IMG/VR virus record: IMGVR_UViG_3300025132_000299
Span: 1 to 23,923 of that record
Source of the DNA: a virus
Direction: 5' to 3' (one strand)
DNA: 23,923 bases
This document shows, one piece after another, positions 8,237 to 16,756 of the stretch (positions are counted from its first letter, which is position 1; every line of letters begins with the position of its first letter). The notes beneath the pieces were generated by a model that was not told where the DNA came from, ran no database searches, and saw only the letters and a list, made by a program, of their open reading frames with translations. The translations under genes were made by a program, and so were the position numbers.

Positions 8237-11158
8237 TTAACCGGTTATACCAGCACGACCTCTTTGATTGTGTGCTTGGCTAACCATTCCTATAATTTGT
8301 GGTTTGTTCTTTAATAAGAACTCCATACCTGTTTGTGTATCTATTGCATTTATGTTAAAGTTTACAATAGTTTCACGATCTGGACCCATTTGTTCATTAC
8401 TTACCACTTGTCCTGTAGTGTTTGGAATAAACATTTCTGGTCCACGTTCACCAACCATATATGCTTGGCCGCCTCTTGCAATACCACCGTTTGCTAATCC
8501 TAAGAATCCACCAATACTGCTAAAGATACTGCCTACACCACTACTTATACTACCAAATATATTGCCCATTCCACCACCACTGCCGATGCTTCCTAGGATA
8601 TTTCCGATACTTCCAGCACCACTGGTTCCCCCTAATGAACCTAGTATGCTGTCTACAAAAGGTTGTGTAATACGTTTTTGTATAATCATTGTAGCAATGT
8701 CTTCAAGTGTTTGATTTAAGAAGGATTTAAAATCGCCCAAACTTGCTTTACCTTGTGCTAAACTACGTGCTAGATTATTTGCTAAACTATCACCTTGTTT
8801 TTTGATTGCTTCATTGATTTGTTCAGCAAATGTTTTGGTTTGTTCACCAACTTTGTTTGCTGTATCACCTGTTCTTTCAAGTGTTTCAATTTGTTCTTCC
8901 AATGCTTTGGTAAGTTCTGCTTGACTCAAACCATTTGCTTTAGCAATCTTATCTACCTCTGCTAGTGCATTTTTCAATAACTCTAAATCTTTGTTTTCTT
9001 GTTTAATTCTTTCTATTAGATTATCAACAGTTGTTTTTTGTTTTTCTTTTGCTTTACCATTTTCATCAACTGCTTCTTTGTTTCTTTGTAAACTTGCAAT
9101 CTGATCTTCTAATGCTTGTGTTAGTTCTGTTTCACTTAGACCTGTTAGTCTTGCAATGTCTGATACGTTTAATAATGCCGCTTGTAGATCTTTTAATTGT
9201 AATTTTTCTTCTAACAATCTTTCAATCAATACTGCACTTGCATTTTTACGTTTTTCTATTTCTTTTGTTAATTTTTGATTACCATCAACTGCCGCGTTTG
9301 TTTCTGCGTTGGCTTTGGCTTGTTGTTCTGCTAAGAAAGCGGCACCGTGTGCGGCTTCTAAGTCTTTTAGTGTTTTTAATTGTTGAACTTGTATTGCTTT
9401 ACGATTTGTAACAATCTGACCTTCAATTGCATCAGTTAATGGTTTTAGCATAACTGCCAATCTGTCTGTTCCCATTATAGCTGATGTATCTACCTCTGGT
9501 AATATTGGTGGAACTTTATCTAATGCTTCTTGAAAAGCATTACCAAAATCCATAGCCATTCCATTAGCAACGGCATCCATAGCACCTCTAAAGTCACCTT
9601 CTAATGCTAGTTTTAAACCATCACCAATACCACTAAAGATTTCCATCAATCCACTAGCAAAATTACTTGCTAGACTAGCTACTGCATTGAATGCACCTAT
9701 AAAGAAATTTGGTAATGAGAATACAATACCTCTAATGTATTCAAATGCAATTACAAATCCATTTAATATATTGTTTAGACCGTTCTTGGCTAGTCCTACT
9801 ATGGTTGTAAATGCTTTACCAACAAAACCACCAAGGGTGCTAAACATTCCTTTTATTTCATCTATAACAAAACCAAATGTATTACCAAAAAAGTCAGCCA
9901 CGTCTTTGATGTATCCACCTATTAGTTGGAATACTGCACGAGTTGTTTCACCCAATGTTGCAGTGATACCACCTATCTTAATTGTTTCATCTCTGAATAA
10001 GAATAATCCAGCAGTCAATGCAGTTGCTACTGCGGCTGGTATTCCAATAAATGGATTTGCCAACAATGGACCAAGTCTAACTGCCGCACCTGCTATTGTT
10101 TTCAAACCTCCACCAACAAGTGGTAATGCAAAAATAACATTTCTTATACCTTTGCCTAGTTTGCTAAAACTTAATGCCGCAATACCCATACCACCGGTAA
10201 GTGTGTTGATTGATTTTAAGAATGTAATAGCTGATGCCGCACCCTGTATGAATAATACACCTAGTGCCGCGTTTTTGATAGCTTCGAAGTTTTGTGCTAG
10301 GAATTTGAGAGCGTCTGCTGTTCCAACAATAGCTGATCCCAATCCACTACCCAATGCTTCAATTAGTTTATCATTTGTTTGTAGAAATTCTGTTGCTTCT
10401 GTAATTGCTTGTGTAAGTTGTGGTCTAAATTGTGTTCCCAATTTGTTTGCCGCTAATCCAACTTCAATCTTAAAGTTACTCATCGCAGTTGATAAGTTAT
10501 CTAATTTTTGTTCTGTTGCACCACCAAATTGTTGATTGATTGCTCTTGTTAGTGCTTCGGTTATCTGCCTAGCACCTTCTGATGTTTTACCAAATTCTGA
10601 TATTTCTAAACGTGTAATACCCAGTTGATCTTCCAGCATCTTGAATACTGGAACACCTCTGTCAGCCAATCTGTTTAGTTCTTCAAGACCCAAACCACCT
10701 GATGTAGTTCTTGAAAATAAGTCTGTGATAGCTGTTAGTGTTCCCACTTGGTCTGTGGTAACAGCCGCTACATCTGTGAATGTTGTTAGTAGTTTTTGTG
10801 TTGGTGTAATACCAGCACCTTGTAGTTTAATAAATGTTGTTGTTAGATCTTCTACGCCAAATTGAGTTTGTGTGGAAAACTTGGTTATAAATTCAAATGC
10901 TTTAGCACCTGCTTCAGCACTACCCGTAACACTGGCTAGTGTATCATTTAAGTCTTCAAAATTTGCAGTAGTGGCTACAATGCTACGTAAAGCACCACCA
11001 GTAGCAATGGCTGTAATAGCCGCAGTTATCTTACCCATACCAAGCGAAATGCCTTTGCTTTTACGCTCTAGTTTGCCTAAGTTACCTTCTATTCTACGTA
11101 AAGGACCACTAGTTTTATCTACTGCCTTTACAATCAACTCATACGTTGAATTTGCCAT
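8237..11158 (-). CDS. Tail tape measure protein
   Basis: A 973-residue protein. It has an N-terminal basic amphipathic start (VDKTSGPLRRIEGNLGKLER) and a tape-measure core with NFEDLNDTLASVTGSA and ADRGVPVFKMLEDQLG, the standard TP901-type motif. Hydrophobic stretches lie around residues 290-400, coiled coil at ~590-800, and a Gly-rich linker at ~840-880. The conserved ending NGGIARGGQAYMVGERGPEMFIP is seen in many tape measures. It acts inside the tail tube, setting tail length and moving into the host envelope at DNA entry. By the usual ~0.15 nm per residue the tail would be roughly 145 nm, an inference. It follows the frameshifted chaperone, as in lambda. Two related ~53-residue coiled segments (641-692 and 710-762) look like an internal duplication. 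Confidence 0.95.
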   Translation of the reverse strand: MANSTYELIVKAVDKTSGPLRRIEGNLGKLERKSKGISLGMGKITAAITAIATGGALRSIVATTANFEDLNDTLASVTGSAEAGAKAFEFITKFSTQTQFGVEDLTTTFIKLQGAGITPTQKLLTTFTDVAAVTTDQVGTLTAITDLFSRTTSGGLGLEELNRLADRGVPVFKMLEDQLGITRLEISEFGKTSEGARQITEALTRAINQQFGGATEQKLDNLSTAMSNFKIEVGLAANKLGTQFRPQLTQAITEATEFLQTNDKLIEALGSGLGSAIVGTADALKFLAQNFEAIKNAALGVLFIQGAASAITFLKSINTLTGGMGIAALSFSKLGKGIRNVIFALPLVGGGLKTIAGAAVRLGPLLANPFIGIPAAVATALTAGLFLFRDETIKIGGITATLGETTRAVFQLIGGYIKDVADFFGNTFGFVIDEIKGMFSTLGGFVGKAFTTIVGLAKNGLNNILNGFVIAFEYIRGIVFSLPNFFIGAFNAVASLASNFASGLMEIFSGIGDGLKLALEGDFRGAMDAVANGMAMDFGNAFQEALDKVPPILPEVDTSAIMGTDRLAVMLKPLTDAIEGQIVTNRKAIQVQQLKTLKDLEAAHGAAFLAEQQAKANAETNAAVDGNQKLTKEIEKRKNASAVLIERLLEEKLQLKDLQAALLNVSDIARLTGLSETELTQALEDQIASLQRNKEAVDENGKAKEKQKTTVDNLIERIKQENKDLELLKNALAEVDKIAKANGLSQAELTKALEEQIETLERTGDTANKVGEQTKTFAEQINEAIKKQGDSLANNLARSLAQGKASLGDFKSFLNQTLEDIATMIIQKRITQPFVDSILGSLGGTSGAGSIGNILGSIGSGGGMGNIFGSISSGVGSIFSSIGGFLGLANGGIARGGQAYMVGERGPEMFIPNTTGQVVSNEQMGPDRETIVNFNINAIDTQTGMEFLLKNKPQIIGMVSQAHNQRGRAGITG

Positions 11159-11673
11159 CTAACGTCTCCTCTTTTGGGCTTTTTTATTTTGTTTGTTTAT
11201 ATAATCAAAATATTCAACCCAACCTTGAACTTCCACACTACTCATCTGCATTACCTGTTTGACTGTTAGTCCTAACTCTGCACCTAAACGATACAGAAAC
11301 AGAATGTTAGGATTGTCCTTTAGTTTCCCAATGCTTCGTCAGTTTTTTCTGCATCTGCATTAAACTGTGTAACCACACGTAGGATAACTTTAGGGTCAAC
11401 GCCTCTCATTAACTTATATTGATCTGCTAGATCAAATAACGGATTACCGTCTTTGTCTCTGGCTCTCATAATAAGCGTAATAACCAATGCTTCAGTTGAC
11501 TTACCTTTTTGTGTAAGTTCAACCACTTGAGCTTCTTCAGCCAATGTAGTGCTTGGTTTATAATAAATTTCCGTGTCCCATTCTGGCACAAGGATTGGAC
11601 CTTTCAGTCCGTCAGCTAACACTTCTTTGAAATGTGCTGTTGCTTTGTCAATTAATTTTAGTTTGTTTGTCAT
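11159..11673 (-). CDS. Tail assembly chaperone GT, made by -1 frameshift
   Basis: The G frame (11673-11323) can slip back one base on GGGAAAC (11323-11329) and continue as CTA AAG GAC… to a TAG at 11159-11161, giving 117 + 54 = 171 residues. The 54-residue extension starts LKDNPNILFLYRLGAELG, includes MSSVEVQGWVEYFDYINKQ, and ends in a basic KKAQKRRR tail. The extension has no good start of its own and sits exactly between G and the tape measure, which is the lambda G/GT arrangement. In that system GT recruits tail tube protein to the tape measure. The TAG overlaps the bases just before the tape measure ATG, so the two are likely coupled. Confidence 0.85.
11320..11673 (-). CDS. Tail assembly chaperone G (unshifted product)
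   Basis: A 117-residue protein starting MTNKLKLIDKATAHF and ending …TDEALGN. It contains …VPEWDTEIYYKPSTTLAEEA…, typical of tail assembly chaperones that coat the tape measure before tube polymerisation. Its ATG overlaps the stop of the preceding gene as ATGA, so translation is coupled. The stop codon follows the slippery GGGAAAC immediately (GGA AAC TAA), which places the frameshift in the last two codons. Confidence 0.88.
   Translation of the reverse strand: MTNKLKLIDKATAHFKEVLADGLKGPILVPEWDTEIYYKPSTTLAEEAQVVELTQKGKSTEALVITLIMRARDKDGNPLFDLADQYKLMRGVDPKVILRVVTQFNADAEKTDEALGN
11323..11329 (-). promoter_or_regulatory. Slippery heptamer GGGAAAC for -1 ribosomal frameshifting
   Basis: In the G frame the codons are TTG GGA AAC TAA, so the heptamer is G-GGA-AAC, the X-XXY-YYZ form used by lambda G/GT (GGGAAAG). 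Just downstream, AGGA-CAA-TCCT can make a small hairpin. An upstream A6C run (GAA AAA ACT) is out of register for simultaneous slippage and is not the site. Confidence 0.88.
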
Positions 11674-11972
11674 CTTATTGTTCGCCTTTGTTTAAGTATC
11701 TTTGATAGAACAGGAACAATAATTCCAGCTGGAGCCTGACGGCTTCTGCCTTGATCTAGTAAACCAATGTAGGGGACTTTGTTTTCTACTAGCACTTTGC
11801 TATCTCCTATTCTATATGTAGAGGTCTTTCGCCAACCTCTTTTTGCACGCCCAGTTCGTATTGGGGTTATGTTCCGTGCATCTGTATTTAGCTGACTGAA
11901 CAGCTGGTCTACGGCACGTTCTAGTTTGTTTTCTATATGGTTGAATATAGTTTTTGCACTACTAGAACGCAC
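11670..11972 (-). CDS. Tail completion / head-tail joining protein, HK97 gp10-like
   Basis: A 100-residue basic protein. …ARNITPIRTGRAKRGWRKT… followed by …VLVENKVPYIGLLDQGRSRQAP… is the signature of the HK97 gp10-like tail-completion family (P-x-x-T-G-x-x-x-x-x-W, then N-x-x-x-Y…L-x-x-G). The start is GTG at 11972, chosen because no ATG fits and a GAGG site lies 8 bases upstream. It sits between the tail tube and chaperone genes. It is shorter than many relatives (~120-150) and may be a reduced form. Its TGA overlaps the next ATG. Confidence 0.75.
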   Translation of the reverse strand: MRSSSAKTIFNHIENKLERAVDQLFSQLNTDARNITPIRTGRAKRGWRKTSTYRIGDSKVLVENKVPYIGLLDQGRSRQAPAGIIVPVLSKILKQRRTIR

Positions 11973-11992
11973 CGTAATACCTCAATGTTTTA

Positions 11993-12457
11993 TTATGCCG
12001 CTGAGTATGATAGATCACCTGTTCCATCAAATGAGATAGAATATTCTACCGCACCATCAAAACTTGCTGATCTAGCTATACTTGTAACGATCGCGTCACC
12101 TGCGTAATATGCACTATTCGCACCTGTTCCTGCTGGATACAATTCAAAATCAATTCTGTCACCAGCTTTGATTAGTGGACTTGTTCCCACAAGGTCAGTT
12201 CCAGAGTCACCACCTGCACCGATAGCATCAGAATCATGACCAATGTTTGTGTCATTTTGATCCCAATAACCGTCTACTGTTCCAGTGAAACCTCTGAATG
12301 ATGATATTACAGATCTACTTGCATCTCCAAATGCCGTAACATCAATTGTTTCTGATGTTTCGTCTAATGAAAATGCAGTTACGTGTAGCATCGCTGTTTT
12401 TGTGCTACCGTTAGGGCCGATCTTTACTACCCCTGATACACCTTTTGTTTCTGCCAT
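11993..12457 (-). CDS. Major tail tube protein
   Basis: A 154-residue, acidic, Gly/Ser/Asp-rich protein with the tail-tube pattern: …HVTAFSLDETSETIDVTAFGD… followed by …SFRGFTGTVDGYWDQND… and a C-terminal …FDGAVEYSISFDGTGDL…. The TSETIDVTAFGD and EYSISFDGTG strands are typical of siphovirus tube subunits. It polymerises around the tape measure into the tail tube. It precedes the joining protein and chaperone genes. It has its own AAGGA ribosome site and an upstream hairpin at 12488-12507, which fits the high expression expected of a tube protein. Confidence 0.88.
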   Translation of the reverse strand: MAETKGVSGVVKIGPNGSTKTAMLHVTAFSLDETSETIDVTAFGDASRSVISSFRGFTGTVDGYWDQNDTNIGHDSDAIGAGGDSGTDLVGTSPLIKAGDRIDFELYPAGTGANSAYYAGDAIVTSIARSASFDGAVEYSISFDGTGDLSYSAA

Positions 12458-12487
12458 GTTAATTCATCCTTCTTAAATAAATTATTA

Positions 12488-12507
12488 AGTTTGATTACTA
12501 TCAAACT
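12488..12507 (-). promoter_or_regulatory. Perfect 8-bp hairpin ahead of the tail tube gene
   Basis: AGTTTGAT-TACT-ATCAAACT is a perfect stem with a 4-base loop in the 55-base gap between the tail terminator and tube genes. On the minus strand it is followed by TTAATAATTTATTT, too broken for a strong terminator. It may act as a partial terminator, an mRNA processing site or a 5' stabiliser. Confidence 0.5.
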
Positions 12508-12512
12508 GTCTT

Positions 12513-12941
12513 CTAAACACTACCACGACTGTGATAGTATTTTGCCGTATAGACTAATGCCGCTTGGCCATATGGTTTAGTTTCACCTATCTCACGTATA
12601 ATAACTTCGCTTGTATAACTATCTGAGGCGTTGCCACCCAAGCTAGTATCCAATGCTAGTTTCTCTTCAATCTTCTCTATAATAGAGTTTCTATCTGAGT
12701 CTCTGTTATTACCATGCACTACTACATTAATCAAAAAGTCTATTGTGCTTTCTTGTCTAGGAGCACTTCCTATACTGGAATTCTCTCTAGTTTCATTTGC
12801 ACTTTCCACCAATACGTGTGGAAAACTAGTTACTGCTAATTGAGCAATATCTGTAGGCTCTCTGGTTACAGTTTTTACACCTGTAATAGCGTTGATCTGT
12901 GTCACTATATGACTTGCTATATTTTCTCTGATACTTGCCAC
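12513..12941 (-). CDS. Tail terminator protein
   Basis: A 142-residue protein in the tail-terminator slot between the connector and tail tube genes. The pattern IRENIASHIVTQINAITGVKTV…, …SFPHVLVESANETREN…, …STIDFLINVVVHGN…, …IEKIEEKLALD… and a C-terminal …AALVYTAKYYHSRGSV matches lambda U-like and HK97 gp10-neighbour terminators (helix, then a beta sheet). It would cap the tail tube and join it to the head. The start is GTG at 12941, sharing a base with the upstream stop (TAGTG), with a GAGAGG site 10 bases ahead. Confidence 0.75.
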   Translation of the reverse strand: MASIRENIASHIVTQINAITGVKTVTREPTDIAQLAVTSFPHVLVESANETRENSSIGSAPRQESTIDFLINVVVHGNNRDSDRNSIIEKIEEKLALDTSLGGNASDSYTSEVIIREIGETKPYGQAALVYTAKYYHSRGSV

Positions 12942-13387
12942 TATCTGTAGATCCTCTCTTGTCTTTGTTTGAATGTTTCAGATTCTGTGATATTACCATC
13001 TGCGTCACCATCATATTGAACTCCTTGGGCCATTTCCATGTCCATCTCTTCAACAAAACGATTTCTGTAATGTTCTATCATTTCTCTAAAAGTATCTCCG
13101 CCAACTGCGAAAGGACTTAACAGAGGAAGGATATGAGCATATAAAGCTCTGTAGATAGTAGCACGTTGCCACTGAGCATCTACAAGTTTTGTTGCATCAA
13201 ACGTTGGGCCTACTCTACGACCAACTGCGTTAAAAGCCTGTGTGTATGTTTTGTTAAACCAATTTACTTCGATATAACGTTTTACATCAGCTTCTGCTTC
13301 AGTTAATTGTGCAGTAAAGTCTGTGATACCGTGATTAACGATACTAGGCTGAACTGCTGTGAGTTGCGTGTTATTTGCGTATGCCAT
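12941..13387 (-). CDS. Head-tail connector (adaptor) protein
   Basis: A 148-residue protein directly after the capsid gene. It is helical and acidic: …DFTAQLTEAEADVKRYIEVNWF…, then …LVDAQWQRATIYRALYAHILPLLSP…, then …FREMIEHYRNRFVEEMDMEM…. This layout (short helices with a conserved Arg/Tyr-rich central helix) resembles the gp6/gp15-type adaptor proteins that bind beneath the portal. The assignment rests mostly on gene order. The ATG is well placed after a TAGGAGG-type ribosome site. Confidence 0.65.
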   Translation of the reverse strand: MAYANNTQLTAVQPSIVNHGITDFTAQLTEAEADVKRYIEVNWFNKTYTQAFNAVGRRVGPTFDATKLVDAQWQRATIYRALYAHILPLLSPFAVGGDTFREMIEHYRNRFVEEMDMEMAQGVQYDGDADGNITESETFKQRQERIYR

Positions 13388-13406
13388 ATCCTATACCTCC
13401 TAATTA

Positions 13407-14258
13407 TTATGCTAGTGTAGCGTCAGCTGTTAATTTAGCAATTTTTGCGTTTGAAAGTCTTGCCGCACCAAATGCCGCTGAAGCAACAACTTCTGTAGCT
13501 CTAGCTGATTCATCTCTTTGTGTAGCAATTCTTAAGTCACGTTTCATAACAAGACCAATAGCCTGTGGGTGGAATACCGCACCGACTGCATCACCTGATC
13601 CATCAACGTCGATTGAAGCTGATTCATAAATGTCAACTCCAGCCGCTCTACCGATGAAATAATCACGGCCAGCTTTGTTTGCTAGATCGTTATTTGATAG
13701 TGATCCACCTGCATTTAAGAAAGTTTTCTTAACGTTAAATGCTTGGAATGGGTGTAACACACAAATTAGTCCTGTCATTGGGACTGATGCGTTACGTAGG
13801 TTTGCAACACCTTTCATGATGTGCTCAAGTGTAAGTTCTGCGCCTGCACCTGGACCTGCTTCTGTAATAGCACCTGAATTGAATAAGTCAACAATAACTT
13901 CATCCATTGCTTGAGCTACACCATCACCTAACACACGACCTACGTCTTGTGCTACTGATAATGGAGAACTCTCAGCATTGATGTCTAATACTGTTGTCAT
14001 GTTTCCAAATTCTTGTGCTTCGATGTCTACTGAAGACATACTGTTTAGTGCTGAATCATCTGATAGATCACCAGTGATTGCACCTACTGCTGTTGCTTTA
14101 GGATAAACCGGAACTGCCGCAGTCATACCAGGTGTTCCCACCATGTTGTATTGCGTTACAAGGTTTCTCATTAAAGCGTTTTCATTGAATGTAAATTGAG
14201 CCGCTTGTGTGATATCTTCAAACAAGTGACTATTTGCGTCTGTTAATGTTAAAGCCAT
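13407..14258 (-). CDS. Major capsid protein
   Basis: A 283-residue protein following the scaffold gene. It starts MALTLTDANSHLFEDITQAA and includes …NMVGTPGMTAAVPVYPKATA…, …EFGNMTTVLDINAESSPLSVAQDVGRVLGDGVAQAMDE…, a P-domain-like …PMTGLICVLHPFQAFNVKKTF… and …VFHPQAIGLVMKRDLRIATQRDESARATEVVASAAFG…. The last stretch (…GLV…R…R..+..…) is typical of HK97-fold capsid proteins in marine phages. It forms the icosahedral shell with the portal and scaffold. There is no protease gene nearby, so maturation by cleavage is not indicated. Confidence 0.9.
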   Translation of the reverse strand: MALTLTDANSHLFEDITQAAQFTFNENALMRNLVTQYNMVGTPGMTAAVPVYPKATAVGAITGDLSDDSALNSMSSVDIEAQEFGNMTTVLDINAESSPLSVAQDVGRVLGDGVAQAMDEVIVDLFNSGAITEAGPGAGAELTLEHIMKGVANLRNASVPMTGLICVLHPFQAFNVKKTFLNAGGSLSNNDLANKAGRDYFIGRAAGVDIYESASIDVDGSGDAVGAVFHPQAIGLVMKRDLRIATQRDESARATEVVASAAFGAARLSNAKIAKLTADATLA

Positions 14259-14273
14259 TTTATTTTTCCTTTA

Positions 14274-14975
14274 TTAACTCATGGACCTCATACCCTTGAC
14301 CATAAATTTCTCTTTGTAAAGTTCTCTATGCTCAGGGTTTTTCATGTCCAAGTCTTTTAACTTCACCTCTCTAGAGGCCGAAGGATTCTTATTACCTGAA
14401 CTACCTGTGCCTGCTGGCGCCGCAGTTCTAAAGTAAGTGTTTTGCGTTAAGAACTCTTCTACTGCTTGATCCACAGTTAGTGGATGTGCTTGTTCTGTGT
14501 CATAACGCACATTACCGTCTTGATCTAATACTTCAACTTGACCAGTTTCACTTAATCTAACATTCTTTTTCAATAATGTAGCTACGTGATCTGGATTTAC
14601 AGCCTTATGTTTTGATGCCGCACTTAACAATGCACCATCTACATGAACAGCTTGTAATTCAGATTGTAGTTTGCTAATACGTGTATCAGCATCCTGTTTC
14701 TGTTTTTGAAGTAGTTCTTCAAATTGGTTTTTCTTCATCATCTCTGCTTCTTTGGCCTGCTCTGCCGCTGATTTAAGTTGATGATATTCCTCAACGTTAA
14801 TGTTTTCAAATTTACGTTCAACTTGTTTAAGTCTATTAGTAATAATTCTGTCCACATCATCTTGAGTGAATGTTTTGTCAGCTGGTGCTGACTCCTGGTT
14901 GACTTTAACCTGATTATCCGTTGAGCCAGTCTCAACAGTTTCAGTTGTAACGATGTTTTCTGTTTGTTCGTCCAT
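14274..14975 (-). CDS. Capsid scaffolding protein
   Basis: A 233-residue acidic, coiled-coil protein between portal and capsid. The N-terminus is disordered and Glu/Thr-rich (residues ~1-35). FTQDDVDRIITNRLKQVERKFE (~36-57) is the common phage scaffold (GP20/DUF4355-like) opening motif, followed by a coiled coil to about residue 108 (…EMMKKNQFEELLQKQKQD…). The C-terminus is basic and ends …KFMVKGMRSMS, likely the capsid-binding end. It guides shell assembly and leaves afterwards. Its ribosome site is buried in a hairpin (14976-15004), which may hold expression down. Confidence 0.82.
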   Translation of the reverse strand: MDEQTENIVTTETVETGSTDNQVKVNQESAPADKTFTQDDVDRIITNRLKQVERKFENINVEEYHQLKSAAEQAKEAEMMKKNQFEELLQKQKQDADTRISKLQSELQAVHVDGALLSAASKHKAVNPDHVATLLKKNVRLSETGQVEVLDQDGNVRYDTEQAHPLTVDQAVEEFLTQNTYFRTAAPAGTGSSGNKNPSASREVKLKDLDMKNPEHRELYKEKFMVKGMRSMS

Positions 14976-15004
14976 CTTAAACGTCTCCTTGCAAGGGACT
15001 TAAG
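14976..15004 (-). promoter_or_regulatory. Hairpin that hides the scaffold gene ribosome site
   Basis: On the minus strand the AAGGAG site of the scaffold gene (14985-14990) pairs with CCTT just upstream. Outer CTTAA/TTTAAG-type pairs extend the stem to about 11 bp with small bulges and a 4-base loop. The ATG is at 14975-14973. Such a stem would lower initiation unless opened by ribosomes finishing the portal gene 43 bases upstream. Confidence 0.45.
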
Positions 15005-15017
15005 AAGTGGGGGTTTC

Positions 15018-16619
15018 TTAACCTTCTTCTGTGTCCGTGTTAGTTTCTTCGTTATTGCCGAAGAATTTTTTGATTTCTGGATGCAATTCCAGAATCTGTT
15101 GGTCACTGTAGCCTTGTTCTACCATCTTACGCATATGCTCTACCATCTCCTGTGGGCTTTCCATAGGTGGGTGTGGCATATTTGTATCCAATGGCATTTC
15201 TGACTTTGGTGCCATACTATCAACAACGATCTGTAAGTCTTCTTCATTTTCAATCAGTAGTCTTGCAGTCTCTTCATTGATGTAATTTTGAAAGCTACTA
15301 TTAGGAACAAGATTTTTTGCCTTTTCATATAGTGCAACTTCTTGATGTTTGTCTCTTAGATCAAACTTCTTCTCATAATAGATATCAAATTCTTCATCAG
15401 GAACAATCTGTTCCCAATCAAACCACATTTTCCAAATAAGTTTTTCAGCACGTTCTAATACGTTTGCTATATCACTTAATTTAACGTTAAGCATATCTCT
15501 TTCTACTTGTAGAGCTATACCTGACTGTGGTCCTTTTTTAGCTTTGGTTGCCGCTAGGTGTGTAACACTTTCTATTGCTTGTGTCTTTTGTTCTATACAA
15601 GCCAATATACTATCAATGCTACTACCTGTTGCTTGTAGCAAATAAGGTTGAATGTTTGTTGATTCATCTACTGTTATGATAGCACCTGATCCACCATTTA
15701 TATCTGCACTTGCTTCTGCTACAATACTTGGGTGGCTTGAAAGTCTTATTGACTCATATGCCTCACTACTTAAATTGTATATTTCTCTCTGTAGATCACA
15801 AACATCACCCACGTGACTTGTTCCTATACCCTTGTGAAAACTTCTATCTGTTTGCACGTGAATAAATGGAATGTAGCCTAATGGGTTTGTAAATTCTTCG
15901 TGTTCTAATACTTTACCATATTCAAGTATTACACTATCTGTTCTTGTTGTAACACTTCCTGGATAATTTGTTTCACCACTAATTGGTGTAAAGTCTTTTT
16001 TGCTTACTTTGTATTTTTCTACTTTGTCCTCGGTCCATACTTTTAATACATCATAATCATCATATTCTTCATCAACTACTACGATATATTCTAATACGTT
16101 CTGTCCGTTTATTAATTTTTTGTATCCCCAATTTCTTACTTGTGAGGGATTGTATATTTTAGCATAAGCTCTCATATTGAGTGCTTGAGCTTCTGCCATG
16201 TTCTCTGCTTGGTAATTCCCTTTATCAGTTCCTACCCAGCATCCGCCGTAAATTAGGATATTGTCATTTACTTCTCTGATAAATGCTGTCATTGTGGTGT
16301 TATCCATATCAGCATTTTGTATGAAATCCAAAACAAATTGATTGTCTACCATATTACCTAACATTCTAGTAGGTGGATTACGGAAAACAAAACTACGATA
16401 AGCATCCACAGTTAATCTAACGTGATTTTGTAGAGCTGTATCTAGTAATCTTTGGTGATATGCATTTCCTGGTGCTTGTTCTTCTGCAATGTATTTTCTT
16501 AAGTATGCACCGTCTCTGTATTCTTCAGCGCCCATATAAGAACGCATATAATAGTCCCATCTGTATATGTATTCAGCATAGCCTGGGTGAACTGCACTGA
16601 GTTGTTTTGGTTCTAACAT
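15018..16619 (-). CDS. Portal protein
   Basis: A 533-residue protein, usual length for a siphovirus portal of the DUF4055/SPP1-like type. The start MLEPKQLSAVHPGYAEYIYRW is followed by …QRLLDTALQNHVRLTVDAYRSFVFRNPPTRM…, the classic …n…..vd…g.vf..p… segment. Further on are …LGYIPFIHVQTDRSFHKGIGTSHVGDVCDLQREIYNLSSE… and the long helix …SGIALQVERDMLNVKLSDIANVLERAEKLIWKMWFDWE…. Twelve copies would form the ring for DNA entry and exit. It is the first gene of the head-tail operon; AGAGAGGAAACATTT precedes the ATG at 16619. Confidence 0.93.
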   Translation of the reverse strand: MLEPKQLSAVHPGYAEYIYRWDYYMRSYMGAEEYRDGAYLRKYIAEEQAPGNAYHQRLLDTALQNHVRLTVDAYRSFVFRNPPTRMLGNMVDNQFVLDFIQNADMDNTTMTAFIREVNDNILIYGGCWVGTDKGNYQAENMAEAQALNMRAYAKIYNPSQVRNWGYKKLINGQNVLEYIVVVDEEYDDYDVLKVWTEDKVEKYKVSKKDFTPISGETNYPGSVTTRTDSVILEYGKVLEHEEFTNPLGYIPFIHVQTDRSFHKGIGTSHVGDVCDLQREIYNLSSEAYESIRLSSHPSIVAEASADINGGSGAIITVDESTNIQPYLLQATGSSIDSILACIEQKTQAIESVTHLAATKAKKGPQSGIALQVERDMLNVKLSDIANVLERAEKLIWKMWFDWEQIVPDEEFDIYYEKKFDLRDKHQEVALYEKAKNLVPNSSFQNYINEETARLLIENEEDLQIVVDSMAPKSEMPLDTNMPHPPMESPQEMVEHMRKMVEQGYSDQQILELHPEIKKFFGNNEETNTDTEEG

Positions 16620-16690
16620 AAATGTTTCCTCTCTAATAGAGTTTGTTTTTACTGTGGGTCACACATATTCGCTAATTATTGAGCAAGATA

Positions 16691-16726
16691 ATTATAACGT
16701 TATTTATCATCAATGCGTCTTGCATT
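16691..16726 (-). promoter_or_regulatory. Probable promoter of the head and tail operon
   Basis: A perfect TATAAT lies on the minus strand at 16696-16691, about 70 bases before the portal ATG. The -35 position (GACGCA) is not consensus. Instead an inverted repeat, AATGC-N5-GCATT (16712-16726), covers it, which suggests an activator site. The need for a promoter here follows from the terminator at 18650-18671 and the opposite-strand genes upstream. Confidence 0.5.
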
Positions 16727-16756
16727 ATCATAAGGTTAATTTTGGCTAAATACATT

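Noticed and set aside
11332-11340. The A6C run upstream of GGGAAAC as a slippery site
   Set aside because: In the G frame it reads GAA AAA ACT, so it is out of the X-XXY-YYZ register; GGGAAAC fits exactly.
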